DNA of 30,444 nucleotides, from the NCBI GenBank assembly GCA_034437615.1, contig DAOTTW010000022.1, positions 1 through 30,444 of the forward strand, written 5' to 3'. Of the stretch, positions 1 through 7,691 are shown piece by piece. Position numbers and translations under genes: made by a program. This stretch comes from DAOTTW01 sp034437615 (GTDB taxonomy: Bacteria; Chloroflexota; Anaerolineae; Aggregatilineales; Phototrophicaceae). Positions within the stretch are counted from its first letter, which is position 1. Each line of letters begins with the position of its first letter. The notes under the pieces were generated by a model that worked only from the letters and a program-made list of their open reading frames with translations, did no database searches and was not told the DNA's origin.

Positions 1-1378
1 CTTCGGTGTGGCCGACGCTGCACGCATTCAGATTGTAGAGCAGCATCGGGCCGATATTCGGCAGCGCTTGGCCGATTTCCAGGGCACGCAGCGCGAATTG
101 TGCTTGTTCGGCCTGTGTGACGTAGGTCAAATACGCTTGAAATGGCAAAAGCGGCTCAGATAGCACTGTGCCCTGATCGCTGCCCCAACCGAAGCGCGTC
201 ACCCAGATGGGCACATCGGCTGCATCGGCCACCTGTAAAATTTCGCGATAGTCGCTTAGTGTATCCAGGAAGAAGAAGCGCGTGCTTTGATATTGGGATT
301 GCACGCCGATGTCTTGCTGTGGGGCGCGTAAATCCGGTGGATTGCCGAAGCCTGCCGGATGTGCACCAATGCCATCGCTGACCTGTAGCACGCCCTGCTG
401 CAAGAGCGCCCGCAAAAATTCACGATCATCAATGGCGTTCACACGGTCATTGAAGCCTGTCGGCGCGAGGCCGCCTGTAATCACCTGTGCGGCGGGGTCG
501 GCGTCCTTGATGGCATCATAGGCGATACGTAACAGGTCGATATACATGGTATCGGACATGCGGCGTGCATCATCGCTGGTCGATAGTGCATCCAGCCAAT
601 TGCGGCGTAAATTAGGCTGCATCCAGATTTCATAAGCCGCGACCTCACCGCCATAGCGTGCTGCGACGGCTCCGGCGAAATCACCGAATAGGCTCAGATC
701 GTCCGGTGGGCCATACTCACGCGGATGGTTGCGCACATAGGTCGTCGCGCTAGGCCGCGCCCAATTCGGTGCGCCGGTCAGCGTCAGTAGCACATCAAAG
801 CCTGCGATTCTGAAGGATTGCAGCGCGTTATCAATCAGGGTGAACTCACGCTGGCCCTGTATCGGCTCGATGTCGCGCCAATCCACCGTGAGTTTCAGCC
901 AATCGACGCCTAATTGCTGTGCTTGCCGTGTGATGCTGCCAATGTCGCTGTCGGCATCCACAAAGACCACGAGACCGGCTTCGGGCAAGGCTGCGCTTGG
1001 TGTGGGCAATGTCTCGGTTGCGGCTTCCGCGCCAATCGTAGGCGTGGGGGCTGCAAGGCTGCTTGATGGCGTGGGCTGCGCCGTTACGTTGGCTGGCGGG
1101 ATGGCTGTCACATCACGGGCTGATGGGGGTGGGATGCGCAGAATTTGCCCGTTGAACACAAAGTTGATATTGGCGATGTCGTTGTAATCGGCCAGTTCGC
1201 GTGTGGTCAGGCCGAAGCGTACTGCAATGGTTGAGAGCGTATCACCACCGCGCACGATGTAGCGCTGTGGGGTGGTGGTTGGTTGCGATTGTGCCAGTGC
1301 AACGCCGATAGCAGAGATGCAGCAAAGCGAGACAATCGCCAATATGAGGATGTGACGCAAGTGTGTGACGCGCAGCAT
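1..1378 (-). CDS. LysM protein with GH-A-like (pseudo)glycosidase barrel, 3' part cut off by window edge
   Basis: The gene reads leftward and has no stop before base 1, so at least 459 codons are present. It starts MLRVTHLRHILILAIVSLCC and runs into a typical signal peptide. A LysM domain follows at about residues 37-82 (YIVRGGDTLSTIAVRFGL ... NGQILRIP), then a Pro/Thr/Ser linker to about 125, then a TIM-barrel domain resembling GH39/GH5/PslG-type proteins (VDWLKLTVDWRDIEP, then AYEIWMQPN). In this clan the acid/base Glu sits in an N-E-P motif; here it reads M-Q-P (Gln254). The nucleophile usually sits in TE(F/W)G; here it reads TRFGW (Arg395). It is probably exported and wall-associated, and may bind glycans without cleaving them. 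An upstream in-frame ATG at 1420 is possible; 1378 is preferred because GGGAAAAGG precedes it and the signal peptide starts cleanly there. Confidence 0.8.
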   Translation of the reverse strand, partial: MLRVTHLRHILILAIVSLCCISAIGVALAQSQPTTTPQRYIVRGGDTLSTIAVRFGLTTRELADYNDIANINFVFNGQILRIPPPSARDVTAIPPANVTAQPTPSSSLAAPTPTIGAEAATETLPTPSAALPEAGLVVFVDADSDIGSITRQAQQLGVDWLKLTVDWRDIEPIQGQREFTLIDNALQSFRIAGFDVLLTLTGAPNWARPSATTYVRNHPREYGPPDDLSLFGDFAGAVAARYGGEVAAYEIWMQPNLRRNWLDALSTSDDARRMSDTMYIDLLRIAYDAIKDADPAAQVITGGLAPTGFNDRVNAIDDREFLRALLQQGVLQVSDGIGAHPAGFGNPPDLRAPQQDIGVQSQYQSTRFFFLDTLSDYREILQVADAADVPIWVTRFGWGSDQGTVLSEPLLPFQAYLTYVTQAEQAQFALRALEIGQALPNIGPMLLYNLNACSVGHTE

Positions 1379-1444
1379 AACCTTTTCCCACTGTGGTAGC
1401 CGATAACCTGATGTAAACATAGTAACCCAGCGCAAACAATCATG

Positions 1445-1507
1445 CCAACTGTGGCCTGTCTGCTGCCACTGTTGCAGCTATAATACCCCTGAAATCGTGA
1501 CAGTGGG
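1445..1507 (+). promoter_or_regulatory. Probable promoter of the SPFH gene set, with repeated CCACTGT motifs
   Basis: A perfect TATAAT lies at 1479-1484, 32 bases before the ATG at 1517. The -35 region is weak. CCACTGT-like motifs occur at 1388-1396, 1445-1454 and 1466-1474, and inverted (ACAGTGGG) at 1500-1507. The last two flank the -10 box as a 7-base inverted repeat, an operator-like arrangement between divergent genes. Confidence 0.4.
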
Positions 1508-1516
1508 GTAAAGCCT

Positions 1517-1984
1517 ATGCAATTTAATCGGGCGCAACTAATCGGCATCACATCAACCATCGTCGGCTTTATTATCGTGGGGGTGGCTGGGGTAACGCTT
1601 GCCACACAGGTGACGCGTCCCGGTGCGGATGTCGGCGGCGTGCTGTTGCAGGCGTTGATTGCATTTCTGTTTGCTGCGCCTTTCATCGGCTACGGCATCT
1701 TTTCTTATGTGTTGAACAGCGAAAGCGACGACGACACAGCGACGGACTCCGACGTGAACCTGCAACTGCGCATTGTGGATTTTGTGCGTAACAAGGGCAT
1801 GGCGACCTTTGATGAGGTGGCGCAGGAACTCGAACTGGACGAGGCAACCGTGCGTGATCTGGTGGCGGATTTGCTGCGTTTGCGCATTTTCGGGGGTGTT
1901 GTAGACTGGAACGATGGCGTGTTATACGCGAAAAATGCGACGCAACTAGCCGATGGTACGCCGAACAACGACCCCATCACGTAA
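1517..1984 (+). CDS. Small membrane protein with C-terminal winged-helix-like domain
   Basis: The product is 155 residues long. Two hydrophobic segments (about 8-30 and 44-66) predict a membrane hairpin with a short outside loop. An acidic linker (SESDDDTATDSD) follows, then a helical domain at about residues 80-140. Its pattern, FVRNKGMATFDEVAQELELD then VRDLVADLLRLRIFGG, resembles a winged helix of the kind found in PCI or DeoR-type folds, with a short beta wing. I do not recognise a named family. It is the first of three same-strand genes ending in an SPFH protein, so a role in organising a membrane-associated complex is a guess. The ribosome-binding site before the ATG is poor. Confidence 0.75.
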   Translation: MQFNRAQLIGITSTIVGFIIVGVAGVTLATQVTRPGADVGGVLLQALIAFLFAAPFIGYGIFSYVLNSESDDDTATDSDVNLQLRIVDFVRNKGMATFDEVAQELELDEATVRDLVADLLRLRIFGGVVDWNDGVLYAKNATQLADGTPNNDPIT

Positions 1985-2084
1985 GCACCAAGCATTTGGG
2001 GGGCTGAGCGCCAGCACACACATGGTACGATAAGCGTATCTGTTGAGCGATCCAGACCGATTATGGAGCAAGGAGCAGCATCTG

Positions 2085-2618
2085 ATGTCATCTGAACTGT
2101 ATCACGAAATTGTCTCGCAGCGTGGCTCGTTTGAGAAGCTCGTGGCGCGTATTCCGGGCTTTAAGGGCTATCATGAGAAGAACGCCCGCCGTGAAGCCGA
2201 TGAGCTGCTACGGCGGCACCTGGCCAGCGAACTGCAAAACCTGGTAGACCGCTTCGGCAAGGTCGAAAGGCGCATACTTGATAATGGCGGCCTGAGCCAT
2301 ATGAGCCGCACACGTGAGGTCAAGACGAAGCTGCAATCCTATGTGGACCGCGTGAAATCCGAAATGCCGGGGTATTCTGGTATGTGGGCGACGCTCAAGG
2401 TTGATGAAGACGCGCTAGACCGCCTGTATGCCTTCGATGAAGCCCAATTCCGCTACAAGTTCAAGCTGGATACCGAGATCATGAAGCTAGAGGACAGCGT
2501 TAAGGGCGACGAGGATTTCAGCGACGCCATTGATGCGGTGAATGATGCCGCAGAAGAAGCCATTCAAGCGTTTAAGCTGCGTGAAGACGCGATCTTGCGT
2601 CTGAACGACACACTGTAA
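2085..2618 (+). CDS. Charged helical protein preceding SPFH gene, unknown function
   Basis: The product is 177 residues, almost all predicted helix, rich in Glu/Lys/Arg/Asp, with no signal peptide or membrane segment. The reading frame opens earlier with TTG at 2043. ATG at 2085 is chosen because AAGGAG lies at 2070-2075, nine bases upstream. Heptad-like spacing (ELLRRHLASELQNLVDRF; EEAIQAFKLREDAILRLND) suggests coiled-coil or helical-bundle packing. It stands 38 bases upstream of the SPFH gene on the same strand and probably shares its transcript. A cytosolic partner of the SPFH scaffold is plausible by context only. Confidence 0.75.
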   Translation: MSSELYHEIVSQRGSFEKLVARIPGFKGYHEKNARREADELLRRHLASELQNLVDRFGKVERRILDNGGLSHMSRTREVKTKLQSYVDRVKSEMPGYSGMWATLKVDEDALDRLYAFDEAQFRYKFKLDTEIMKLEDSVKGDEDFSDAIDAVNDAAEEAIQAFKLREDAILRLNDTL

Positions 2619-2656
2619 TAGCTCGATACTCAGTTCACCACACAAAGCGAGGTCTT

Positions 2657-3751
2657 ATGCGTATTATTGATGTGATCGACCATAAGAATGTGATGCCGGA
2701 CGAATTTACGCATCGCGAGCCGCCCGAAGGTAGCGGTGATTTTCGGCTTGGCTCACAGTTGATCGTCAGCGAAAGTCAGGTTGCGGTGTTTGTGCGCAGT
2801 GGCAAGGCACTGGACGCGCTAAATGCAGGGCGGCATACGCTGTCGATTGCCAATATTCCGATTTTGGCGGATGTGCTGAACCTGTTTACGAGTGGCCGCA
2901 CACCTTTCACAGCCGAATTGTACTTCATTAATTTGCGCGATATGCCGCAGGTGCAGTGGGGTACGGATCGCCCGATCCCGCTAGAGACGCCTGGGGTGGG
3001 CACTGGGGCGGCTCTACTGCGCACCAACGGTACCATGAGCATTGTGATCTCTGATCCGAAGCGCTTCCTGATGAAATTCGGTGTGAATCGACCACAGATG
3101 CGCCTCGCAGACCTGAAGCAGACCATACAGACGAAACTGCTCGGTGACCTGACGGTGCTGCTGATGGAATCCGGCGTGAAGAGCATTTTTGATGCCAACC
3201 GACTGCTTAGCGACCTGGAAGGCGGCACGTTCGTCAAGCTCAGCCAGCAATTTGAGGATGAATTCGGCCTGCGCCTGAATTCGTTTGATGCCAAGCCGTT
3301 TGACGCCAAGCCTGCTTCGCCGGATGAACTGATGAACTACGTCAGCCTGGAGACGTATGAGCGTCTGCGCCGCCTGGACATCGCAGAGACGGCAGCCGGT
3401 AACCCCGGCGTCGGTGGTGCGGCGGCAGGGGCTGGCCTGGGCTTCGGCGTTGGGCAGCAGATTGCAGGCACGATGGACCCCAATCTTGCGCAGCAGCAGC
3501 AACAACAGCAGATGATGCAGCAGATGATGATGCAGCAGATGATGAAGATGATGCAGGGGCAAGAGCAGCCGCAGCAGCAAGCGCCACAGCAGCAAGCCGC
3601 GCCTGCAAGCTCTGGCCCTGCGACCACACGCGAAGAGATTCAAGCGGCGATAGATCAATTGGATATGCGCCTGATGAACGGTGAAATCTCGGAGTCGATC
3701 TATAACCGTCTGATGGAGAAATGGCAGAACCGCCTAGATGCGTTGGACTAG
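2657..3751 (+). CDS. SPFH-domain protein with Gln/Met-rich linker and C-terminal SHOCT-like domain
   Basis: The product is 364 residues and starts after GAGGT. Residues about 20-235 match the YdjI-type SPFH ('virion core-like') family: LGSQLIVSESQVAVFVRSGK, then the ELYFINLRDMPQVQWGT segment and a long alpha/beta tail. SPFH proteins form membrane-associated rings or scaffolds. A Gly/Ala stretch and a Gln/Met run (about 275-320) lead to a short SHOCT-type helical hairpin at the end (TREEIQAAIDQLDMRLMNGE ... YNRLMEKWQ). Many YdjI relatives carry zinc ribbons in that position; here SHOCT replaces them. FDAKPFDAKP near residue 215 is a small internal duplication. It is last in a three-gene set. 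Confidence 0.85.
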   Translation: MRIIDVIDHKNVMPDEFTHREPPEGSGDFRLGSQLIVSESQVAVFVRSGKALDALNAGRHTLSIANIPILADVLNLFTSGRTPFTAELYFINLRDMPQVQWGTDRPIPLETPGVGTGAALLRTNGTMSIVISDPKRFLMKFGVNRPQMRLADLKQTIQTKLLGDLTVLLMESGVKSIFDANRLLSDLEGGTFVKLSQQFEDEFGLRLNSFDAKPFDAKPASPDELMNYVSLETYERLRRLDIAETAAGNPGVGGAAAGAGLGFGVGQQIAGTMDPNLAQQQQQQQMMQQMMMQQMMKMMQGQEQPQQQAPQQQAAPASSGPATTREEIQAAIDQLDMRLMNGEISESIYNRLMEKWQNRLDALD

Positions 3752-3763
3752 GGGGCTGTTTAT

Positions 3764-3783
3764 GGGCGGATTGCGGTCCGCCC
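3764..3783. terminator. Hairpin between convergent genes
   Basis: GGGCGGA (3764-3770) and TCCGCCC (3777-3783) form a perfect 7-base stem with a 6-base loop. It lies between the SPFH stop (3751) and the end of the opposing Rieske gene (3801). There is no strong T run on either side, so it may act in both directions or through RNA stability only. Confidence 0.5.
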
Positions 3784-3800
3784 CTGTAACGTGCTGTGTG

Positions 3801-4142
3801 TTATTTCCAGGCGATTTGCAGTTCGCCGTTTTCGACGCGGGTTTCATACCAGGGCACATCCACCATCGCAGGCGGATTCTGTACCTTGCCATTGCGGATG
3901 TCAAAGCGTGAACCGTGCCGCGAACAGGCGATTTCAAAGCCCTCTAGCGGCATCTCGTTGCCCTGCTCATCCTCTGTCAGCGTACCCTCGTCGTGTGGGC
4001 ACAGGTCCTCGATGGCATAGTAGCGGTCGCTGACGTTAAAGACTGCGACCCACTTGCCGTTTATGTCAAATACTTCGCGCTGCCCCTCACCGATTTCGTC
4101 GGCTGGGCAAAGCGTAACCCACTGTGCTGTTTTTTCTGCCAT
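3801..4142 (-). CDS. Rieske-type [2Fe-2S] ferredoxin, last gene of SUF operon
   Basis: The product is 113 residues, a single Rieske domain. The cluster ligands are visible as Cys48-Pro-His50 (CPHDEG) and Cys73-x2-His76 (CSRHGSRF). It resembles the small soluble ferredoxins of non-haem oxygenases (NirD/BphA3 type). No oxygenase partner is present; its place after sufU instead suggests electron supply to, or protection of, Fe-S assembly, as in SUF operons of some Actinobacteria. The frame opens earlier at 4184. ATG at 4142 is chosen because GAGGT lies 9 bases upstream and the upstream residues do not look like part of the fold. Confidence 0.9.
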   Translation of the reverse strand: MAEKTAQWVTLCPADEIGEGQREVFDINGKWVAVFNVSDRYYAIEDLCPHDEGTLTEDEQGNEMPLEGFEIACSRHGSRFDIRNGKVQNPPAMVDVPWYETRVENGELQIAWK

Positions 4143-4195
4143 GCTTGTTTTACCTCGCATCAAGCTATTGTGCAGGTCGATCATGATCGAACCCT

Positions 4196-4241
4196 ACTTA
4201 ATCTTGGTTGTCATCTTCACTTAATCTTGGTCGTCATCTTC
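4196..4241. repeat. 23-base tandem duplication of the 3' end of sufU
   Basis: Bases 4196-4218 and 4219-4241 are identical except at 4209/4232 (T/C). The right copy contains the sufU stop codon and its last codons; the left copy is the same sequence lying just after the stop. It is a slippage-type duplication that left the protein intact. Confidence 0.9.
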
Positions 4242-4622
4242 GATGTTTTCCCATTGTTGCACGCCATATGCGCCAGTAATCAGCGTTTTCAACGGCAGCA
4301 GGGCGCATTTTACTCGGTTGATGGTGAGCGGGATACCGATCATATCCAACACTTCTTGTTTATTTATCTGACGCGCTTCGTCCAGTGTCTTGCCGATCAG
4401 TTCTTCGCCCAGCATTGACGCTGATGCCTGGCTGATGGCGCAGCCATCGCCTTCCCAGCCCACCTCACGAATAACGCTGTTTCTGTCAATGCGCAGCGTC
4501 AGGTGCAGATGGTCGCCACAGAGGGGGTTATCGGCGCTGTGGTCGAAGTCGTTGGGGTCCAGCAGCCCCCAGTTGCGGCGGTTTTTCGCGTGGTCCAGGA
4601 TGATTTCGCGGTAGAAATCCAT
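4221..4622 (-). CDS. sufU: SufU/IscU-type Fe-S scaffold or sulfur-transfer protein
   Basis: The product is 133 residues. The three conserved cysteines and the aspartate are present: Cys35 and Asp37 (PLCGD), Cys61 (GDGCAIS) and Cys106 (RVKCALLPL). In SufU these bind zinc and accept sulfur from SufS. The residue before the third Cys is Lys, as in SufU, rather than the His of IscU. The 45-residue spacing between Cys61 and Cys106 is IscU-like and lacks the usual SufU insertion, so it looks like a compact SufU. It lies between sufS and the Rieske gene. GAGAGG stands 10 bases before the ATG. The 3' end is tandemly duplicated. Confidence 0.92.
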   Translation of the reverse strand: MDFYREIILDHAKNRRNWGLLDPNDFDHSADNPLCGDHLHLTLRIDRNSVIREVGWEGDGCAISQASASMLGEELIGKTLDEARQINKQEVLDMIGIPLTINRVKCALLPLKTLITGAYGVQQWENIEDDDQD

Positions 4623-4680
4623 GCTGTTTATGCCTCTCTATAGCGTTTTATGGATAAACGAAAACAAACTTGTGTGATTG

Positions 4681-4741
4681 TAGGTGCTGAGCGTGCTAGG
4701 CCCAGCGTGCAATACATTGCGCCCCTACGAATCCGTTTTCA
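4681..4741 (-). repeat. Stop-anchored intergenic repeat, diverged copy (family A)
   Basis: Read on the minus strand it begins TGAAAACGGATTCGTAGGGG at 4741, exactly 8 bases after the sufS stop (4750-4752). The same start motif at the same distance follows the genes ending at 10671 and 17673. After GGGG this copy carries a weak GCAAT/ATTGC hairpin (4709-4720) instead of the two strong hairpins of the other copies. Confidence 0.7.
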
Positions 4742-4749
4742 GATTTCCA

Positions 4750-6006
4750 TTAGATTGCAAACGTCTTTTGCGCTTCACGTAAGCCCTGTGCTAGCGCGTC
4801 GATTTCTGCCAGGGTGTTATAGATGTAGAAGCTAGCGCGGGCAGTCGCCGGAACGCCCATATGATCGTGTAGCGGCATCGCACAATGATGGCCAGCACGT
4901 ACAGCGATACCTTGCATATCCAGCAATTGCGCCACATCATGCGCGTGGATGCCAGCCACCGTGAAAGCTGCTACTGCGCCTTTCTGCGTGGGGTCCTCTG
5001 GTCCGTAGACCGTTACACCGGGCACCTCTACGAGTTGTTCCAGGGCGTAGGTCGTCAGCAGCGTCTCATAGCGGTGCACGTTTTCCATGCCGAGGCTGTT
5101 CAGATAATCCACCGCATAACCTAGCCCGATAGCTTCCGCGATGCTTGGGGTGCCTGCCTCAAATTTATAGGGCAGTTCGTTCCAGGTGCTGCCATCCAGC
5201 GTCACGCGGGAAATCATATCGCCGCCGCCCATCCAGGGGGGCATGGCTTCCAGCAGGTCGCGCTTGCCATACAGGATGCCGATACCTGTTGGGCCGAGCA
5301 TCTTATGGCCGCTAAACGCCACAAAATCGGCATCAAGCGCCTGCACATCCAGCGGCAGGTGTGGCACGCTCTGCGCAGCATCTAACAGGATCAGCGCACC
5401 GTTTTCGTGGGCAAGGCGGCGCATTTCATCAACCGGATTCAGGGTACCGAGCACGTTTGATGAATGCACGACGGTCACCATTTTGACGTTATGCTCTTGC
5501 AATAAGCGCTTGTAGGCGTCCATATCCAGCGTGCCATCGGGCAGCACAGGAATGTACTGGATGCTGAAGCCCTTTTCGGCGGCCAAAATCTGCCAGGGCA
5601 CGATGTTTGCATGGTGCTCCATGCCCGTTGAGATCACGACATCGCCTGCGCCCAGGTTAGTACGGCCCCAGGTCTGCACGACCAGGTTAATGCTTTCGGT
5701 GGTGCCGCGTGTGAAAATCACTTCGCGCTTATTGCTGGCGTTGATGAAGCGCTTGACCTTCTTGCGGGATGCTTCATAGGCTTCGGTGGCGGCTTCGCTC
5801 AGCTTGTGGATGCCGCGATGCACGTTGGCGTGTGTTTGCTGGTAGTAGGTCTGCATCCCGTCGATCACTTGGCGCGGCTTCTGGCTGGATGCGGCGTTAT
5901 CCAGGTAGATTAGCGGAGTGCCCGCGTGGTGTTCCTGCGCTAGTATGGGAAAATCGTCGCGGATGGCGTGGACATCAAACGTTATATTCTGCCGTTGGTT
6001 GGTCAT
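4750..6006 (-). CDS. sufS: SufS group II cysteine desulfurase
   Basis: The product is 418 residues, a PLP enzyme that takes sulfur from cysteine, forms a persulfide and passes it to SufU. Fold-type I landmarks are in order: YLDNAASSQKP near the N-terminus, the GMEHHANIVPW segment, LLDAAQSVPHLPLDV, the PLP lysine Lys235 in SGHKMLGPTG, and the persulfide cysteine Cys375 in RAGHHCAMPLH. The RxGHHC form marks the SufS subgroup as opposed to IscS. The frame extends to a TTG at 6024. ATG at 6006 is chosen because GAGG sits about 8 bases before it. The 128-base gap to sufU holds a family A repeat, so sufU and the Rieske gene may be expressed less than sufS. Confidence 0.96.
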   Translation of the reverse strand: MTNQRQNITFDVHAIRDDFPILAQEHHAGTPLIYLDNAASSQKPRQVIDGMQTYYQQTHANVHRGIHKLSEAATEAYEASRKKVKRFINASNKREVIFTRGTTESINLVVQTWGRTNLGAGDVVISTGMEHHANIVPWQILAAEKGFSIQYIPVLPDGTLDMDAYKRLLQEHNVKMVTVVHSSNVLGTLNPVDEMRRLAHENGALILLDAAQSVPHLPLDVQALDADFVAFSGHKMLGPTGIGILYGKRDLLEAMPPWMGGGDMISRVTLDGSTWNELPYKFEAGTPSIAEAIGLGYAVDYLNSLGMENVHRYETLLTTYALEQLVEVPGVTVYGPEDPTQKGAVAAFTVAGIHAHDVAQLLDMQGIAVRAGHHCAMPLHDHMGVPATARASFYIYNTLAEIDALAQGLREAQKTFAI

Positions 6007-6073
6007 GCGCGTTGCCTCGGTCAATAAGTAATTGTCTTGTTTGTCTTTTTAAAATGGTGTTTTTCGTTGGCTG

Positions 6074-6165
6074 TTTTTATGGTGGCTGACACTGCCCCGG
6101 ACACCAAGAATGATGTCCCTACAGTTTACAACGGTCATGTAGGGACGCACCTCGGTGCGTCCAAC
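6074..6165. repeat. Intergenic hairpin repeats between sufD and sufS (families B and C)
   Basis: Bases 6074-6133 resemble 30321-30380 (ATGGYGGCTGAC, then GCCCCGGACACC ... GTCCCTAC). A second unit at 6143-6162 is a perfect 9-base stem, GGACGCACC/GGTGCGTCC with a 2-base loop. Both belong to the dispersed hairpin elements found in several gaps of this window. Confidence 0.75.
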
Positions 6166-6218
6166 AAAACCGAAGGGCGAGCCAGGCTATCAAGGTGAAC
6201 GGTTACTGTCCGCTGCGA

Positions 6219-7553
6219 CTACGATAGGATTTTCGCCTCGATTTCGGCTTGCAGGCGTTCGCGCACGCGCTCGAACGGGATGCGTTGCAAGAGTTCGTCG
6301 AAGAAGCCATCAATCACCATAAGCTGCGCCTGATTTTCAGAGATGCCTCGGCTCATCAGGTAGAAAATCGGCTCGGCTTCCAGCGTGCCGAAGGTTGCTG
6401 CATGGGAGCAGGCCACATCGTCAGCTTCGATTTCCAGGCCAGGAATGCTATCCATGCGTGCTTCATCGCTCAGGAACAGGTTACGGCAGACCTGATAACC
6501 GTCGATCTTCTGCATTTGCGGCAACGATTTAATCATGCCCTGCCAGAGCGTGCGGGCGTTGTCCTTCGCTGCACCCTTGAACAGCAAGTCCGATGTGCTC
6601 AGTGGCGCGTTGTGGTTCTGCTGCGTATCCAGATCATAGAACTGGTTTTTATCCGCGAAGAAGAAACCAGAGACGCGGGCGTTTGCGCCTTGCCCAACGA
6701 TGTCCACCTCGATGAAATCCTTCGCAAAGCGCGCGCCCATCGTGCCAATCATCCAGTCGAGGTTTGCATCACGCCCGACGACAGCACGCTTGTGGGCAAA
6801 TTCGTAGGTGTTGCGGTTCCAATCTTGCAGGGAGACGTAGCGCAGGCGTGCGGCATCCTCTGCGATCAGTTCTGTTACACCGATGAACGCGGATTGTGTT
6901 TCGGCTTCAGCAGATGCGTATTCGGTCTGCATGGCGAGTTCGGCGTTTTCGCCCAGATGCACCAGCATATGCCCCATACTTGTGCCCGCTTGCGTGTTGT
7001 AGATGACGACATGCAGCGGCTTTTCGATGCTCTTGTTACGCGGCACATGCACGAACGCGCCGTAACCCCACAAAGCAGCGTGCAGCGCAGCAAACTTGCC
7101 TGTATCGGGCTTGACGGCTTTCGTCATCAGGTGTTCGCGGACGATGGCCTCATGTTCGCTGGCTGCGCTGCGCAAATCGCTGAAGATGACGCCTTGTTGT
7201 TTCAGTTCGTCGTCCAATTCATGATGCACGAGCTTGCCATCTACGAAGACCATCAGGCCGCCCTGTTCACCGACCAGCGGCTCCTTGTTGCGTTCGGGCA
7301 CAGCATCTATGCTGGCACCGTCGGCGCTGATGCGGCTATCAACTTCGTCCCAGCGAATATGGCGATAATCGGTGCGTCGCCATTCTTCCTCGCGGTGGGG
7401 CATGGGCAGCTCTTCGTAGGTTTCCCAGGCTTGCAGGCGCATGTCTGCCAGCCATTGCGGTTCGTCGTTGTCCTTGATGAGCGCTTCGACATCGGCGCGG
7501 GTGTAACGCGGTGCGCTGGGCGTGGATGAGCGCCGTCTGCGGACTGCGACCAT
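6219..7553 (-). CDS. sufD: SufD, Fe-S cluster scaffold subunit
   Basis: The product is 444 residues, the SufD partner in the SufBC2D scaffold complex. The N-terminal helical part (EPQWLADMRLQAWETYEELPM, then EEEWRRTDYRHI) and the C-terminal beta-helix match SufB/SufD proteins. The C-terminal signature is SHAATFGTLEAEPIFYLMSRG; its His corresponds to the SufD histidine proposed to take part in cluster assembly at the SufB-SufD interface. The cluster cysteine of SufB is absent here, as expected for SufD. AAGGAG lies just upstream of the ATG. It lies downstream of sufB, with a hairpin-rich gap of 138 bases between them. A long open frame on the opposite strand is a composition shadow. Confidence 0.95.
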   Translation of the reverse strand: MVAVRRRRSSTPSAPRYTRADVEALIKDNDEPQWLADMRLQAWETYEELPMPHREEEWRRTDYRHIRWDEVDSRISADGASIDAVPERNKEPLVGEQGGLMVFVDGKLVHHELDDELKQQGVIFSDLRSAASEHEAIVREHLMTKAVKPDTGKFAALHAALWGYGAFVHVPRNKSIEKPLHVVIYNTQAGTSMGHMLVHLGENAELAMQTEYASAEAETQSAFIGVTELIAEDAARLRYVSLQDWNRNTYEFAHKRAVVGRDANLDWMIGTMGARFAKDFIEVDIVGQGANARVSGFFFADKNQFYDLDTQQNHNAPLSTSDLLFKGAAKDNARTLWQGMIKSLPQMQKIDGYQVCRNLFLSDEARMDSIPGLEIEADDVACSHAATFGTLEAEPIFYLMSRGISENQAQLMVIDGFFDELLQRIPFERVRERLQAEIEAKILS

Positions 7554-7595
7554 GTGCGGTCTCCTTTTTTTGCTTACATGTGTAAATGAAATAGC

Positions 7596-7669
7596 GGACG
7601 CGCAGAAGCGCGTCCCTACGTTAGATTATCGGAAAGCATGTGATTGTCGGGACGCCATTCATGGCGTCC
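7596..7669. repeat. Two family B hairpins between sufB and sufD
   Basis: GGACGCGC/GCGCGTCC (7596-7603 and 7608-7615, loop 4) is followed by CCTACG. A second stem, GGACGCC/GGCGTCC (7650-7656 and 7663-7669), has a 6-base loop. Both are perfect stems of the same GGACGC...GCGTCC type as 6143-6162 and 28548-28567. They are inside the operon and could tune downstream expression or mRNA decay. Confidence 0.75.
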
Positions 7670-7691
7670 GATTGAGTCTAATTGTGGTTAT

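Noticed and set aside
3491..3630. CAG/ATG-rich run as a non-coding microsatellite
   Set aside because: It is in frame within the SPFH gene and encodes a Gln/Met linker; the codons are mixed (CAG/CAA), which suggests a protein-level feature.
6249..7529. 426-codon open frame on the plus strand
   Set aside because: It lies wholly inside sufD on the other strand, has no recognisable domain, and follows the codon bias of sufD in mirror.
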